Shown in pieces: positions 1 through 8,975 of a stretch of 64,000 nt of DNA. Both the position numbers and the translations under genes were made by a program. The stretch spans positions 21,014-85,013 of the forward strand of contig QFQQ01000024.1 of the NCBI GenBank assembly GCA_003243445.1. Direction: 5' to 3'. The notes beneath the pieces were generated by a model. It was not told where the DNA came from. It did no database searches and saw nothing but the letters and a program-made list of their open reading frames with translations. Every line of letters begins with the position of its first letter. The stretch's first letter is position 1. The DNA is from Citrobacter freundii. Its GTDB lineage: Bacteria; Bacteroidota; Bacteroidia; Chitinophagales; Chitinophagaceae.

Positions 1-2034
1 GCTCATCCTGTTTTCTGATGAATATAACTGATCCAGTTTTTCATCGATGAATGTATAGGTGAATACGCTGCCCGGATAAAGTTTATTCATTACAGACTCC
101 ATATTGATCATGGCCGCTTTCAACTTCTCCGGTTTTGCCTTAAGTAAAAGATAATTTGCGCGGAAAGGATTGTACTGGATCACGAGAGGTTCTACACTTG
201 AATGCAATGAAGCAAAGTTGAAATCCTTTACCACGCCAACGATCTCTCCTGTATCTCTATCCAGTACTGCTCTTTGTCCGATGGCGTCGTTTATTTTATA
301 AGCCCGCACCGCTGCTTCATTTAAAATGAACTCAACCTTTTTTATTTCAGGGAACTGGTCTGTGAAATTCCTTCCTTTTATCAGAGGCACGTTCAATGTA
401 GAAAGCAATTGATCGTCCGCCATCAGCACCCTTGCACTGGGTGTTTCATTACCCGTTGCAGCCGCCGCCAGTGTAGTGAATGGCTGCATACCGAACCGCT
501 CGCCGGGAAGAGTGGAAGTGATCGCAGATTGTTCTATAGATGGATCTTTTTTTATTTCGCCCAGCAAAGCGCCAAACTTCGACCACATATTGTCATACAT
601 CGTAACAGCAACGAGTTGTTCCTTATCAAACCCAAGATCTTTATTGTGAAACAATCTCATTTGCCTGTATACAACCACCGTTGCAAAGATCATAAACACA
701 GCCACCGCAAATTGAAATACAATCAATCCTTTTCTCACAAGATGAACAGATGATTGCGTATCTTTTTTTCCTTTTAATGAACTTACAGGATTGAATCTTG
801 ATACAAACCACGAGGGATAAAGCCCCGATAATAAACCAATAGACAGCACAAGTCCGGTAAGCAGTAATAAATTATTCAGCTCAAATAACTGAACAAAGTG
901 AAAATTCTTTCCTGTAAAATCATTATAAAAGGGTAGCGCTTCTTTAAATAAAAACAATGCCGCAAAAGCTGCAAGCAGTGTTGTCAGCAACGACTCTCCT
1001 AAAAACTGCCTTATCAATTGCGGCTTTGATGCACCGATCACTTTTCTCAAGCCTATCTCTTTCATCCGGTTGAACGCCTGTGCGGTAAAAACATTAATGA
1101 AGTTAACAGCAGCCAGCAACAATATCAGCAACGCTGCTACGGAAAAAATATATACATAGGAGATATCGCTGTTCGCACCAAGCTCTTTTTCCAGTTTTGA
1201 GTGAAGATGGATGGACGCAATCGGCTGAAGATTCAATCTGACGGATGCCAATGTTTGCGCAACTGTTTGGCCGGGCTCGCCGAAATACCTGGCTGTGACT
1301 GCAGGCATTTTTTTGTTTGCCGTTAGCAAAGAGCCATCACGTAATAATGCATAGGTATAAAATCCGCTCCAGGTGCGGTTTTCAAGCATGCCTTTATCCG
1401 TGTAGTATTGGATGGCATTCATAGATACCAGATAATCAAACTGCAGATGCGAGTTGTAGGCCGGAGTTTTTAAAACGCCGGTCACGGTCATCGGTAGTTT
1501 TGTGCGTTCATCCTGCAACACTTTTCCGATGGGATCTTCTTTACCGAAATATTTATCAGCCAGCTCTTCACTGATCACGATTGCATTGTTCTGCGATAAG
1601 GCTGTTGCTGCATTTCCTTTTGCCAGGCCGATATTGAAAACCTGCAATGCGTTTGAATCAGCGAACAGACCACCTTTCTCCTGGAAACGTTTTGCTTCGC
1701 CGGCGGCATTCGTATAGCTCAGCAACTGATAGGGATAGGGCCGGTGAAAACGTACCACCTGCTCGATTTCCGGCACATCCGCCTGAAGCATTGTTGCGAG
1801 AGGAAAACCAGTGGCCGCCCAATGGCGTTCATCGTCACCAATGCCTTCCTGTGTTACGCGGAAAATGCGTCCGGCATTTGCAAAACCTTTATCATAGTTC
1901 ATTTCTTCCTTCACATGAAAAATGATCAGGAGCGCACTGGCGATGCCGAGAGAAAGGCCAAGAATATTGATCAGGGAAAAGGATTTGTTCTTCCAGAGAT
2001 TTCTCCAGGCGATCTTGAAATAATTACTAAGCAT
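1..2034 (-). CDS. FtsX/MacB-type ABC transporter permease, 3' end outside window
   Basis: The frame reads open from an ATG at 2034 to the window edge (678 codons), so the C-terminus is missing. The protein starts MLSNYFKIAWRNLWKNKSF, the usual start of stand-alone Bacteroidota permeases, and goes straight into a first transmembrane helix. A periplasmic MacB_PCD-like domain follows (about residues 45-260). Next comes a three-helix FtsX block containing NFINVFTAQAFNRMKEIGLRK and GASKPQLIRQF, and then a second MacB_PCD-like domain. The second FtsX block would lie beyond the edge. Such proteins couple to an MacB-type ATPase and move or sense envelope substrates; no ATPase gene is adjacent here. 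It resembles the complete permease at 43484-45871. The substrate is unknown. Confidence 0.9.
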   Translation of the reverse strand, partial: MLSNYFKIAWRNLWKNKSFSLINILGLSLGIASALLIIFHVKEEMNYDKGFANAGRIFRVTQEGIGDDERHWAATGFPLATMLQADVPEIEQVVRFHRPYPYQLLSYTNAAGEAKRFQEKGGLFADSNALQVFNIGLAKGNAATALSQNNAIVISEELADKYFGKEDPIGKVLQDERTKLPMTVTGVLKTPAYNSHLQFDYLVSMNAIQYYTDKGMLENRTWSGFYTYALLRDGSLLTANKKMPAVTARYFGEPGQTVAQTLASVRLNLQPIASIHLHSKLEKELGANSDISYVYIFSVAALLILLLAAVNFINVFTAQAFNRMKEIGLRKVIGASKPQLIRQFLGESLLTTLLAAFAALFLFKEALPFYNDFTGKNFHFVQLFELNNLLLLTGLVLSIGLLSGLYPSWFVSRFNPVSSLKGKKDTQSSVHLVRKGLIVFQFAVAVFMIFATVVVYRQMRLFHNKDLGFDKEQLVAVTMYDNMWSKFGALLGEIKKDPSIEQSAITSTLPGERFGMQPFTTLAAAATGNETPSARVLMADDQLLSTLNVPLIKGRNFTDQFPEIKKVEFILNEAAVRAYKINDAIGQRAVLDRDTGEIVGVVKDFNFASLHSSVEPLVIQYNPFRANYLLLKAKPEKLKAAMINMESVMNKLYPGSVFTYTFIDEKLDQLYSSENRMS

Positions 2035-2188
2035 GAACGGTCGTGTATGGTTGATGAACAAGCCAACGAAGAAAATGCCAGATAATTAAACTTATATCTT
2101 TCAGCAGGTTGAGGAACGGCCGCGATAAAAAGTGTGCGGTTTCAATACAATCATCGTTCATTTTTAGATCACGAAAATGAACATTATT

Positions 2189-2419
2189 GATTTGCGTAGG
2201 GATCCCGCAGATCACGCAGATATCAGTTTAAAAAACGAAGATACTTGTGTCCGGTAAAACCTGTAAATCAGCATCCGCAGATTGCGCAGATCAGTCCCTG
2301 TTATCAGAAAATCATCTGCGAAATCTGCGGACGCTAATAAAACACAGTCGTTTATAAGTTGATCATTTCATTTGTCAGACTAATAAATCTGCGAGATCTG
2401 CGGGATCCCTACGCAAATC
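2189..2419. repeat. Nested long inverted repeat, family A copy 1
   Basis: The outer arms 2189-2221 and 2387-2419 are inverse complements with one mismatch in 33. An inner pair, 2270-2291 and 2313-2334, is complementary with two mismatches in 22. The arms reiterate the word ATCTGCG. The element fills most of the gap between the permease start and the aldo/keto reductase stop. The segment from about 2335 to 2400 matches the element at 43246-43451, so this is a dispersed family. Confidence 0.9.
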
Positions 2420-2427
2420 AACCAAGA

Positions 2428-3423
2428 TCATTTAACAAGTTGAAGTTTGCTCAACTCTCCGGAAATCTGGTCGACTTCCTCCTGGCTCAACGAAACATCC
2501 AGTGCTTTTGCATTTTGCTCCGCCTGCTCTTTGTTGCGTGCGCCTGCTAATGCTACCGTGATCCCCGGCTGCGCGATCGTCCACAACAACACAAGTTGTC
2601 CAAGTGAAATTCCTTTTCCATCCGCCAGAGGTTTTATCTTTTCCAGGAAAGCATTGGTGCGTTGGATGTTTTCATCTTTGAAATAAACCAATCCGGCACG
2701 GTGATCTCCTTCGCCGAAAGTCTGACCGGGCTTCATTTTGCCAGTCAGCAATCCTCTTTCCATTGGACTGTAGGCAAGAATGGAAAGATCATGTTCCAGG
2801 CAGAAGGGGATCGTTTCCTTTTCGATATCGCGTTTCACCATGCTGTATGGCACCTGGTTTGAGACAAGCGGAACATATTTCAGCGCCTCTTCCAGTTGTG
2901 CTGCGTTGTAATTGCAAACACCCGCATAACGGACTTTTCCGTCTTTGATCAGTTGTGCAACTGCTTCCATTGTTTCCTGGATCGGTGTGGTGATATCCGG
3001 CCAATGGATCTGGTAGAGATCGATATAATCTGTTTGAAGACGGCGAAGCGAGTTTTCACATTCAAGAATAATACTATCCTTTCCTGCGTATTTATAAATA
3101 TCGATGGCCTTACCGTCATTGTCTTTGCTGCTGAAACCGAAGTCGCCTTTTTTCAGATCCCAGCGCATACCAAATTTTGTAAGAATAAGGACTTTATCAC
3201 GTGGAAGGGTCTTGATGGCTTCGCCAACGATCTCTTCGCTGGTGCCCTGTCCATAAATTGGCGCAGTGTCGATTGCATTCACGCCGAGATCAAAAGAAGC
3301 CCTGATCGCATCAACCGCATCCTTTCTTTCAACCCCACCCCACATCCAACCACCGGCAGCCCAGGCGCCAAAAGTGATCACGGAAGGCGTTAACGAGCTG
3401 TTCCCTAATTTTCTGTACTCCAT
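2428..3423 (-). CDS. Aldo/keto reductase
   Basis: A 331-residue NAD(P)H-dependent oxidoreductase of the AKR superfamily, predicted cytosolic (no signal peptide). The family tetrad is visible: Asp52 and Tyr57 in AIDTAPIYGQG, Lys83 in LTKFGMRWD and His140 in YQIHWPD. A C-terminal cofactor-binding stretch (VALAGARNKEQAEQN) is also present. The length is typical. I chose the ATG at 3423 (MEYRKLGNSS) because AKRs start this way and an A-rich stretch precedes it; a TTG at 3450 would add nine unlikely residues. The gene is divergent from the HxlR regulator at 3641, which probably controls it. It could act on sugars, aldehydes or quinones; the substrate is not visible in the sequence. Confidence 0.9.
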   Translation of the reverse strand: MEYRKLGNSSLTPSVITFGAWAAGGWMWGGVERKDAVDAIRASFDLGVNAIDTAPIYGQGTSEEIVGEAIKTLPRDKVLILTKFGMRWDLKKGDFGFSSKDNDGKAIDIYKYAGKDSIILECENSLRRLQTDYIDLYQIHWPDITTPIQETMEAVAQLIKDGKVRYAGVCNYNAAQLEEALKYVPLVSNQVPYSMVKRDIEKETIPFCLEHDLSILAYSPMERGLLTGKMKPGQTFGEGDHRAGLVYFKDENIQRTNAFLEKIKPLADGKGISLGQLVLLWTIAQPGITVALAGARNKEQAEQNAKALDVSLSQEEVDQISGELSKLQLVK

Positions 3424-3572
3424 TTTTTCTTGTTTTATTATTTGAACCAATACATAGATCGCCTTATTTCAGGCTTATTTACAAGCTTTTGTAAACATAT
3501 TATCTCAACAATAGTCACCGGAGGCCGCCATTTGCCAGCTGCCAACGATTCATATCATAATTAATTAACTTA

Positions 3573-3623
3573 GTAAGACATAAACCTTTTGACGCAAGTT
3601 CGGTTTATAAACAATCGTCTTAC
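3573..3623. promoter_or_regulatory. Double inverted repeat between AKR and HxlR genes
   Basis: Two nested perfect 7-bp inverted repeats lie in the divergent promoter region: GTAAGAC (3573-3579) with GTCTTAC (3617-3623), and ATAAACC (3580-3586) with GGTTTAT (3602-3608). The position just upstream of the HxlR start fits an operator for HxlR autoregulation and control of the reductase. The role is inferred. Confidence 0.5.
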
Positions 3624-3640
3624 CAAAAACCGGATCAATT

Positions 3641-4024
3641 ATGCCAACGATCATGAGGAAAACAAGTTCTACGAATTTTCAAAACCAGGCTTACCTGGAA
3701 GAGAAATGTGCGCTTAACGAACTCATTTACCTGCTCAGCAAGCGATGGATCACAGAAGTATTGTTCAGCATTGAAGAAGGCAATAACCGCTTTTCGAGCC
3801 TGAAGGAAGATCTCCGTTATATCAGCGATAATATCCTGGCCGACCGCCTGAAGTTGCTTGAGCAACACAAGCTGATCTTACGCAATGATCATATTCCCGA
3901 TGTTCCTTCACGCGTGGAATATTCGCTGACCGAATCAGGTTCAAGATTGAGTGAACAACTGGACGGACTTTGCAAATTTGCTGAACAGAATGTTCATTTT
4001 CCAGCAAAAGCAACTGCTTTTTAA
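3641..4024 (+). CDS. HxlR-family transcriptional regulator
   Basis: A 127-residue winged-helix DNA-binding protein of the HxlR type. The family core is visible: CALNELIYLLSKRWITEVLF, then RFSSLKEDLRYISDNILADR (recognition helix region) and a wing ending in VEYSLTESG. HxlR proteins are dimeric, redox- or electrophile-responsive regulators that often sit beside the oxidoreductase gene they control; here that is the divergent aldo/keto reductase. The family's usual N-terminal Cys is present as the Cys of EKCALN. Translation could start at 3641 or at the second ATG (3653). The stop codon overlaps the left arm of an inverted repeat. Confidence 0.88.
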   Translation: MPTIMRKTSSTNFQNQAYLEEKCALNELIYLLSKRWITEVLFSIEEGNNRFSSLKEDLRYISDNILADRLKLLEQHKLILRNDHIPDVPSRVEYSLTESGSRLSEQLDGLCKFAEQNVHFPAKATAF

Positions 4025-4127
4025 GTAAAAATTCAAAAGTAAAAAGTAAAAATTGGATGCTGCATGCCTGTGAGTTCTTTACCCATCACACGGCAGTTTT
4101 TACTTTTTACTTTTAAATTTTTACTTA
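4023..4127. repeat. Inverted repeat of TACTTTT heptamers, family C copy 1
   Basis: The left arm, 4023-4053, begins at the stop codon of the HxlR gene and consists of AAGTAAA-type heptamers. The right arm, 4097-4127, is its inverse complement with few mismatches. The element separates two convergent genes and could serve as a two-way terminator. An almost identical left arm follows the SNF2 gene at 55795. Confidence 0.85.
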
Positions 4128-4135
4128 CTTACACA

Positions 4136-5425
4136 CTACTTCTTGTAGGTGATCCTAAAAATCGCGCCATGGGAATCATCTGAAACATACAATGATCCAT
4201 CAGGGCCCTGGGCAAGTCCGCAAGGGCGGTATTTTGCATCATTCGGAGAAACAGGATCGGGGTTTTGTGCAAATCCATTGGCGAAGATCTCCCAATCACC
4301 GGAAGGCACGCCATTCCTGAAAGGTACAAAGGCTACATAAAAGCCAGCCTGGTGCGGCGCCCTGTTCCATGATCCATGGAAAGCAACAAATGCTCCGTTC
4401 TTATATTTTTCGGGGAACATGTTTCCTGTATAAAATAACAATGCGTTCGGGGCCATGTGACCAGGGAAAGCAACTACCGGAGTCTCCGCATTTTCTCCGC
4501 CCTCTTTTTTTCCATCACCACCATATTCGGGTGAAACGATCTTCTTTTTCTGGATCTGATCATAGTACACATAGGGCCAGCCGCAATCCGCACCATAATG
4601 CAATTTATACATTGCTTCGGCAGGCAATTGTACGCCTGTGATGGTATCATAGATCTCCGGATAAAAATCATGCAGATTATCACGGCCATGCTGCATTACA
4701 TATACCGCTTTGGTTTCTTTATTCCAGTCGAGACCAACAACATTTCTCAAGCCAGTGGCATAACGCGCGCCTTTGGCATAGGTCTGATGTAATGAATCCG
4801 CCTTAAAGCGCCAGATACCGCCTGCCGAATCCAGTACCGGGCAGGGATTCATACCAGGCGAACCTTTCTGACGATCCTGTACCTGGCAGATGTTTGAATA
4901 AGCGCCGATGTTTACATAGATATAACCGGAATCATCCAGCACGATCGATTTTGAATTGTGCTGACGGCGATCGATCAGGCCATACACAAGTGTATCTGGG
5001 TGTTGTGTGTCGGTTACTTTACCCTGGCCGTCCAGCTTGTAACGGAATACAGTGGTGTTTGATGATGCATAGAGATACCCATTCTTGATAGTGATCCCAG
5101 TACCACCATAATCACCAAACCCGGTGATCTCTTCCGCTTTGCCATCTTTGTCTTTATCGGAAAGCACCAGGATGCCATTGCCATTCCTGACCTCATTTAA
5201 CTTCACATAAATATCGCCCGCGTCATTCACTACGATATGCCGTGCCTGCCCCAGGCTGTCTGCCACGATCTGTGCGCCAAATCCCTCTGGTAAAGTAAGA
5301 CCCGCGGTAGCTGTTTCGCCAGTTGTACCAGAAGCTTTTTTATCGTTATTGCCGCAGGCGCTTATAGCGAGCACAAGTATACATGCTACCATAAACCGTT
5401 GCAAAGATTGTAAGTTGTATTGCAT
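4136..5425 (-). CDS. Sorbosone dehydrogenase-like beta-propeller lipoprotein
   Basis: A 429-residue envelope protein. The N-terminus has a basic and hydrophobic signal followed by LAISAC (Cys24), a lipobox, so it is probably a lipoprotein facing the periplasm. The remainder is a six-bladed GSDH-type propeller. LTLPEGFGAQIVADSLGQAR opens blade 1, and several blades carry ‘G-D-I-Y-V’-type repeats. The C-terminal block contains FHGSWNRAPHQAGFYVAFVPF and CGLAQGPDGSLYVSDDSHGA, which is characteristic of the L-sorbosone dehydrogenase branch. Relatives oxidise sugars or aldehydes with PQQ; no PQQ biosynthesis gene lies nearby. The gene stands alone and is convergent with the HxlR gene. Confidence 0.82.
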   Translation of the reverse strand: MQYNLQSLQRFMVACILVLAISACGNNDKKASGTTGETATAGLTLPEGFGAQIVADSLGQARHIVVNDAGDIYVKLNEVRNGNGILVLSDKDKDGKAEEITGFGDYGGTGITIKNGYLYASSNTTVFRYKLDGQGKVTDTQHPDTLVYGLIDRRQHNSKSIVLDDSGYIYVNIGAYSNICQVQDRQKGSPGMNPCPVLDSAGGIWRFKADSLHQTYAKGARYATGLRNVVGLDWNKETKAVYVMQHGRDNLHDFYPEIYDTITGVQLPAEAMYKLHYGADCGWPYVYYDQIQKKKIVSPEYGGDGKKEGGENAETPVVAFPGHMAPNALLFYTGNMFPEKYKNGAFVAFHGSWNRAPHQAGFYVAFVPFRNGVPSGDWEIFANGFAQNPDPVSPNDAKYRPCGLAQGPDGSLYVSDDSHGAIFRITYKK

Positions 5426-5659
5426 AGAGAGGGTTTAATGTTGAAGAATAGATACCGGGAAATGCAATACAAAAAAACGCCATTTTGATTAAAGGAAACC
5501 CTGCTTCGGAATTAGTGAGCGTGTGAGTGGAGGTGAGAGAGCTAATGCGGTACGGCAACCTATTGGGAACATGCTGTCGATTGCTTATAGATCGCGCACC
5601 CCTAACCCACAGTTAAAATTCAATGTGGTTTAGTTAACGGAAAGCTATTCGCTTGCCCG

Positions 5660-5829
5660 GCGTAAGGCCCCCTCTAAATCTCCCCCTTCAGGGAAGACTT
5701 ATCACCGCTTGAAATAAGAGAAGCCAAATTGTATTGAATACTTATATTCTATACGATTTGACTTCTCGGTTATAATGACTGTTTAAAGTCTCCCCTGAAG
5801 GGGGAGATTTAGAGGGGGCCCTACGCCAG
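5660..5829. repeat. Long inverted repeat, CCCCTCTAAATCTCCCCC family
   Basis: The arms lie at 5661-5697 and 5789-5828 and are near-perfect inverse complements centred on CCCTCTAAATCTCCCCCTTC. The element occupies much of the 5426-5945 gap between the sorbosone dehydrogenase-like gene and the esterase gene. I see no coding sequence in that gap. Confidence 0.88.
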
Positions 5830-5945
5830 GCGCTTAATTAAACGACATTGAATTTTAATTACGGGTGAACAATGCACGACCACAATTTTTCCGGACACCA
5901 ATAGTTCTCCGGTTATTTATAACCTTCAGGGTATGGCCCCTGCAT

Positions 5946-6878
5946 CTACGGCAATTGATACTGCTGAAAAAACGTCCACAACAGATCATTTGCATTGATA
6001 GCTTTTGATGGTGTATCTCCGATGATACTGCCGGGCAATCCACCGGGCCATGCATGGCCTCCGTCTTTGGTAAGATAAAATTCGATAGACACATTATTAC
6101 TGCAGCTGCTCCACTTGTGCAAAGTATAACCTGCGTTCGATGTAACCAGCTGGTTGGGATTTGCACAAAGATCTTTTTTTGACCATACATTGAATACAGA
6201 ATCCAGGGGAGGAAAATAGGCATTTGAAATACCTACACCACCTGTATACGGCACATGTTCATCCAGCTCAGAATGCATATGTAAGATCGGCACCGGTCTT
6301 GAGGGATTGCACGGTTGTAATACAACCATTGAACAACCGCTTACTGCAATTGCAGCGATCTTATCTGACATTTCGCAGGCAAGTCTGTAAGACAACATTC
6401 CGCCATTTGAGTGACCGGTGGCATATACTTTTTTAGGATTGATCTTATACGTGGACGTCAGCTTATTGATCAGTTGCCTGATGAAATTGACATCATTGAT
6501 ATTATTATCTCTTGCATAGTCGCAGCAACCGCCGGCGTTCCAGGTGCGGGCCTGCAGTGCGCCGTCGCTTTTCACCCCATCTGGATAAACGACAATGAAG
6601 CCAGAGGCATTTGCTTTTTGGGTAAGAAGGGATGTTGCTTCAAATTGTTCTCCACTACCGCCGCCGCCATGCATTGCGATCACAAGCGAGAAGCCATCGG
6701 CTTCGTAATAATTCGGAGGAAGATTCAATATGTAGGACCGCTCCCGTCCATCTACGGTCATTGTGGCTTGAAGCCGATAAACTTTATCTCCGGGAGTAGC
6801 ATTATCGTCTTTTTTATCACATCCGGACAGGATAACAATAGCTAACGCGAGACTGAACAGGTTTCTCAGGGCTGACAT
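5946..6878 (-). CDS. PHB depolymerase/feruloyl esterase-like lipoprotein
   Basis: A 310-residue alpha/beta-hydrolase of the LpqC/poly(3-hydroxybutyrate) depolymerase group. The signal ends in VILSGC (Cys20), a lipobox. The oxyanion region is AMHGGGGSGEQFE, and the family Cys pair is in TWNAGGCCD. The nucleophile is Ser157 in GHSNGG, the acid is Asp206 in HSELDEHVPY and the catalytic His is probably His275 in GGHAWPG. Relatives hydrolyse polyester or feruloyl and acetyl esters on plant polysaccharide. The gene is read alone, leftwards. The substrate cannot be told from sequence. Confidence 0.87.
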   Translation of the reverse strand: MSALRNLFSLALAIVILSGCDKKDDNATPGDKVYRLQATMTVDGRERSYILNLPPNYYEADGFSLVIAMHGGGGSGEQFEATSLLTQKANASGFIVVYPDGVKSDGALQARTWNAGGCCDYARDNNINDVNFIRQLINKLTSTYKINPKKVYATGHSNGGMLSYRLACEMSDKIAAIAVSGCSMVVLQPCNPSRPVPILHMHSELDEHVPYTGGVGISNAYFPPLDSVFNVWSKKDLCANPNQLVTSNAGYTLHKWSSCSNNVSIEFYLTKDGGHAWPGGLPGSIIGDTPSKAINANDLLWTFFQQYQLP

Positions 6879-6960
6879 AGGCAGTATATTGAATTGGTTG
6901 GACTGTTAAAACGGAAAAAGTTTAATGGTAGTATGGGTTTTTTGAAAAGAGTCTCCGGAG

Positions 6961-7108
6961 GAAGGACCGCCGACGGCAGACCGCCGACCGCCGTACCGGC
7001 CATAATGAGTTGGTCTGTTTAGCTGGCCAGCAAGTTGCTTTCGATCTTCAGGGGCTGTTTCGTTGCCAGGCAATACGGCGGTCGGCGGTCTGCCGTCGGC
7101 GGTCCTTC
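6961..7108. repeat. Perfect 35-bp inverted repeat, family E copy 1
   Basis: 6961-6995 and 7074-7108 are exact inverse complements made of reiterated CGGCGGTC and CTGCCGTC words. They sit between divergent genes (esterase and M28 peptidase), so the element lies in a promoter region and not behind genes. A GC-rich reading frame crossing it is not convincing as protein. Confidence 0.92.
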
Positions 7109-7161
7109 TTTCCCCGAATCTAAATATCTTCGACCCATATTTCTTCATTCAACAATCAACA

Positions 7162-8871
7162 ATGAGATATCTTCTCTCCCTCTCAGTGGCTACAGTATTC
7201 ACGGCATCTGCCTGGGCGCAGAATACAACTGAGAATTATTTTAAAATGACCCGTTCGGGATTCAGCCAGGACAATGCTTATAAAACGACCGGTTATGTAG
7301 AACAGCGCTGGCGCCTGCCGGGTAATGCAGGCTTTAATGAAAGCATTTTTTATGTAGAAAAAATATTGAAGGACGCGGGGTTTGTATTGCAAAAGGAAAA
7401 CGAACAGGAAGCGCCGATGACTTACCGGCTGGAAAAAAGACCATTGAAACAGGAGGCCTGGGAACCGGTGAATGCTTCAGTAACCATCGAGGGCGAATCC
7501 GCACCCGTGATCGAATTCAGTACGAACCGCAATATGATCCCGATCAACTGTGCCTCTACACCTGAGGGTGGGATTACGGCAGAGATCGTATATGTGCCGA
7601 AAGCCTCTCTTTCCACAGTTGCAACGATGGATCTGAATGGAAAGATCCTGTTCAGTGATGCTTCTGCAAACTCATTGCTGAACGCTGGTATTAAAGCCGG
7701 TGCCATCGGTGTCATGGGTTTTAATCTTCCAAAATATACCCAGCCTGAAAAATACCAGACATCGATCCAGTTTGGCAGCATGCCGGCTAACAGTAAAGCG
7801 TGGGCGCTATTACTTTCCTATGCAGCTAAAGAAAAACTAAAAGCCGCCTGCCTCAAAGGAAAAACGATGGTGAAGGTGAACATCCAGACAAAATCATATA
7901 AATCTGAAGAGCTTACACTTGTCGCAAACGTGAAAGGTGCTGTCAATCCCGCGCAGCGCTTTGTTTACAGTGCACACGTACAGGAACCCGGCGCGAACGA
8001 CAATGCAAGCGGTGTAGGTACCCTGGCGGAAATGGCGCGTTTGTATGCATCATTGATCAAAGAGAAAAAATTCCAGCCGCAAAGAACGATGACCTTTCTT
8101 TGGGGAACAGAGATCTCCGCAACGCAACGTTATATTGCCGATGACAGCGTGCGCGCAAAAGGTATTTTATGGGGAATGAGTCTCGACATGGTTGGGGAAG
8201 ACACAAAGAAAACCGGCGGATCTTTTCTCATTGAAAAAATGCCCGACCCATCTGCCATCTGGACGCGTGGCGAGGACAAGCACACTGAATGGGGAGCTGG
8301 CGATGTAAGTGAAAAAGACCTGTTTCCCCACTACTACAATGATTTTATCCTGAACATCTGCCAGCAGCAGGGTAGTTTTGCCAAATGGACCGTAAATACA
8401 AACCCTTTTGAAGGCGGCAGTGATCATACACCCTTCCTGCGCAATAAGATCCCCGGCCTGCTGATGTGGCATTTTACCGACGTATTCTATCATACCGATA
8501 ACGACCGTCTTGATAAAGTATCTCCAGAGACGCTAAAGAATGTTGGCGTAAGTGCGCTCACTGCCGGTATGACATTGGTAAATGCGGATGAAAACACCGC
8601 GCTTGCCATTGCCAAAACGGTGAAAGCGGCTGCGGACAAACGTCTTGATGCCGAGTTTGCGCTCAGCCAGCAAGCGGTGAAAGAGGGAAAAGATATCGAA
8701 AAGGAAAAGCATATTCTTGAAACCTGGGGCAAGTGGTATATCGATGCGTTTGCAACCATTACTGAGATCCCTGTAAAAAAAGAAACCACAAGAGTCGGAT
8801 CAAATCTGAAAGTGCTGACACTTGATCTGGAAAAACGCACCAACACTCTCATCCAAAAACTGCGCGAATAG
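7162..8871 (+). CDS. Exported M28-family zinc aminopeptidase
   Basis: A 569-residue secreted or periplasmic metallopeptidase with signal peptide MRYLLSLSVATVFTASAWAQ. A protease-associated-like insert follows at about residues 100-240. The M28 metal ligands are His272 (SAHVQEPGAND), Asp280, the Glu of FLWGTEIS (about 317), Asp342 (SLDMVGED) and the His of FYHTDND; GGSDHTPFL is also typical. M28 enzymes use two zinc ions to remove N-terminal residues from peptides. The ATG at 7162 is preferred over one at 7063, whose extra residues translate the repeat arm. The last codons and the stop form the left arm of an inverted repeat. Confidence 0.9.
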   Translation: MRYLLSLSVATVFTASAWAQNTTENYFKMTRSGFSQDNAYKTTGYVEQRWRLPGNAGFNESIFYVEKILKDAGFVLQKENEQEAPMTYRLEKRPLKQEAWEPVNASVTIEGESAPVIEFSTNRNMIPINCASTPEGGITAEIVYVPKASLSTVATMDLNGKILFSDASANSLLNAGIKAGAIGVMGFNLPKYTQPEKYQTSIQFGSMPANSKAWALLLSYAAKEKLKAACLKGKTMVKVNIQTKSYKSEELTLVANVKGAVNPAQRFVYSAHVQEPGANDNASGVGTLAEMARLYASLIKEKKFQPQRTMTFLWGTEISATQRYIADDSVRAKGILWGMSLDMVGEDTKKTGGSFLIEKMPDPSAIWTRGEDKHTEWGAGDVSEKDLFPHYYNDFILNICQQQGSFAKWTVNTNPFEGGSDHTPFLRNKIPGLLMWHFTDVFYHTDNDRLDKVSPETLKNVGVSALTAGMTLVNADENTALAIAKTVKAAADKRLDAEFALSQQAVKEGKDIEKEKHILETWGKWYIDAFATITEIPVKKETTRVGSNLKVLTLDLEKRTNTLIQKLRE

Positions 8872-8974
8872 AACGCGAATGGGCGCGAATGTTCACGAAT
8901 GGTGTACTAAAGGAAAGAGTTCTCCTGCGTGAGGGCTATTCGTGAACATTCGCGCCCATTCGTGTTCTATTCGC
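8864..8974. repeat. Inverted repeat overlapping the M28 stop codon, family B
   Basis: The arms 8864-8900 and 8938-8974 are inverse complements with one mismatch in 37, built from GCGAAT and TTCGTG words. The left arm contains the TAG stop of the M28 gene, and the right arm ends just before the stop of the convergent gene at 8976. The element therefore fills the whole convergent gap and may act as a terminator. Confidence 0.92.
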
Positions 8975-8975
8975 G

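Noticed and set aside
2896..3393. Long forward frame opposite the aldo/keto reductase
   Set aside because: It is fully antisense to a gene with clear family motifs and has no recognisable domain.
7063..7161. Longer start for the M28 peptidase
   Set aside because: The added residues translate an inverted-repeat arm, and a signal peptide begins at 7162.
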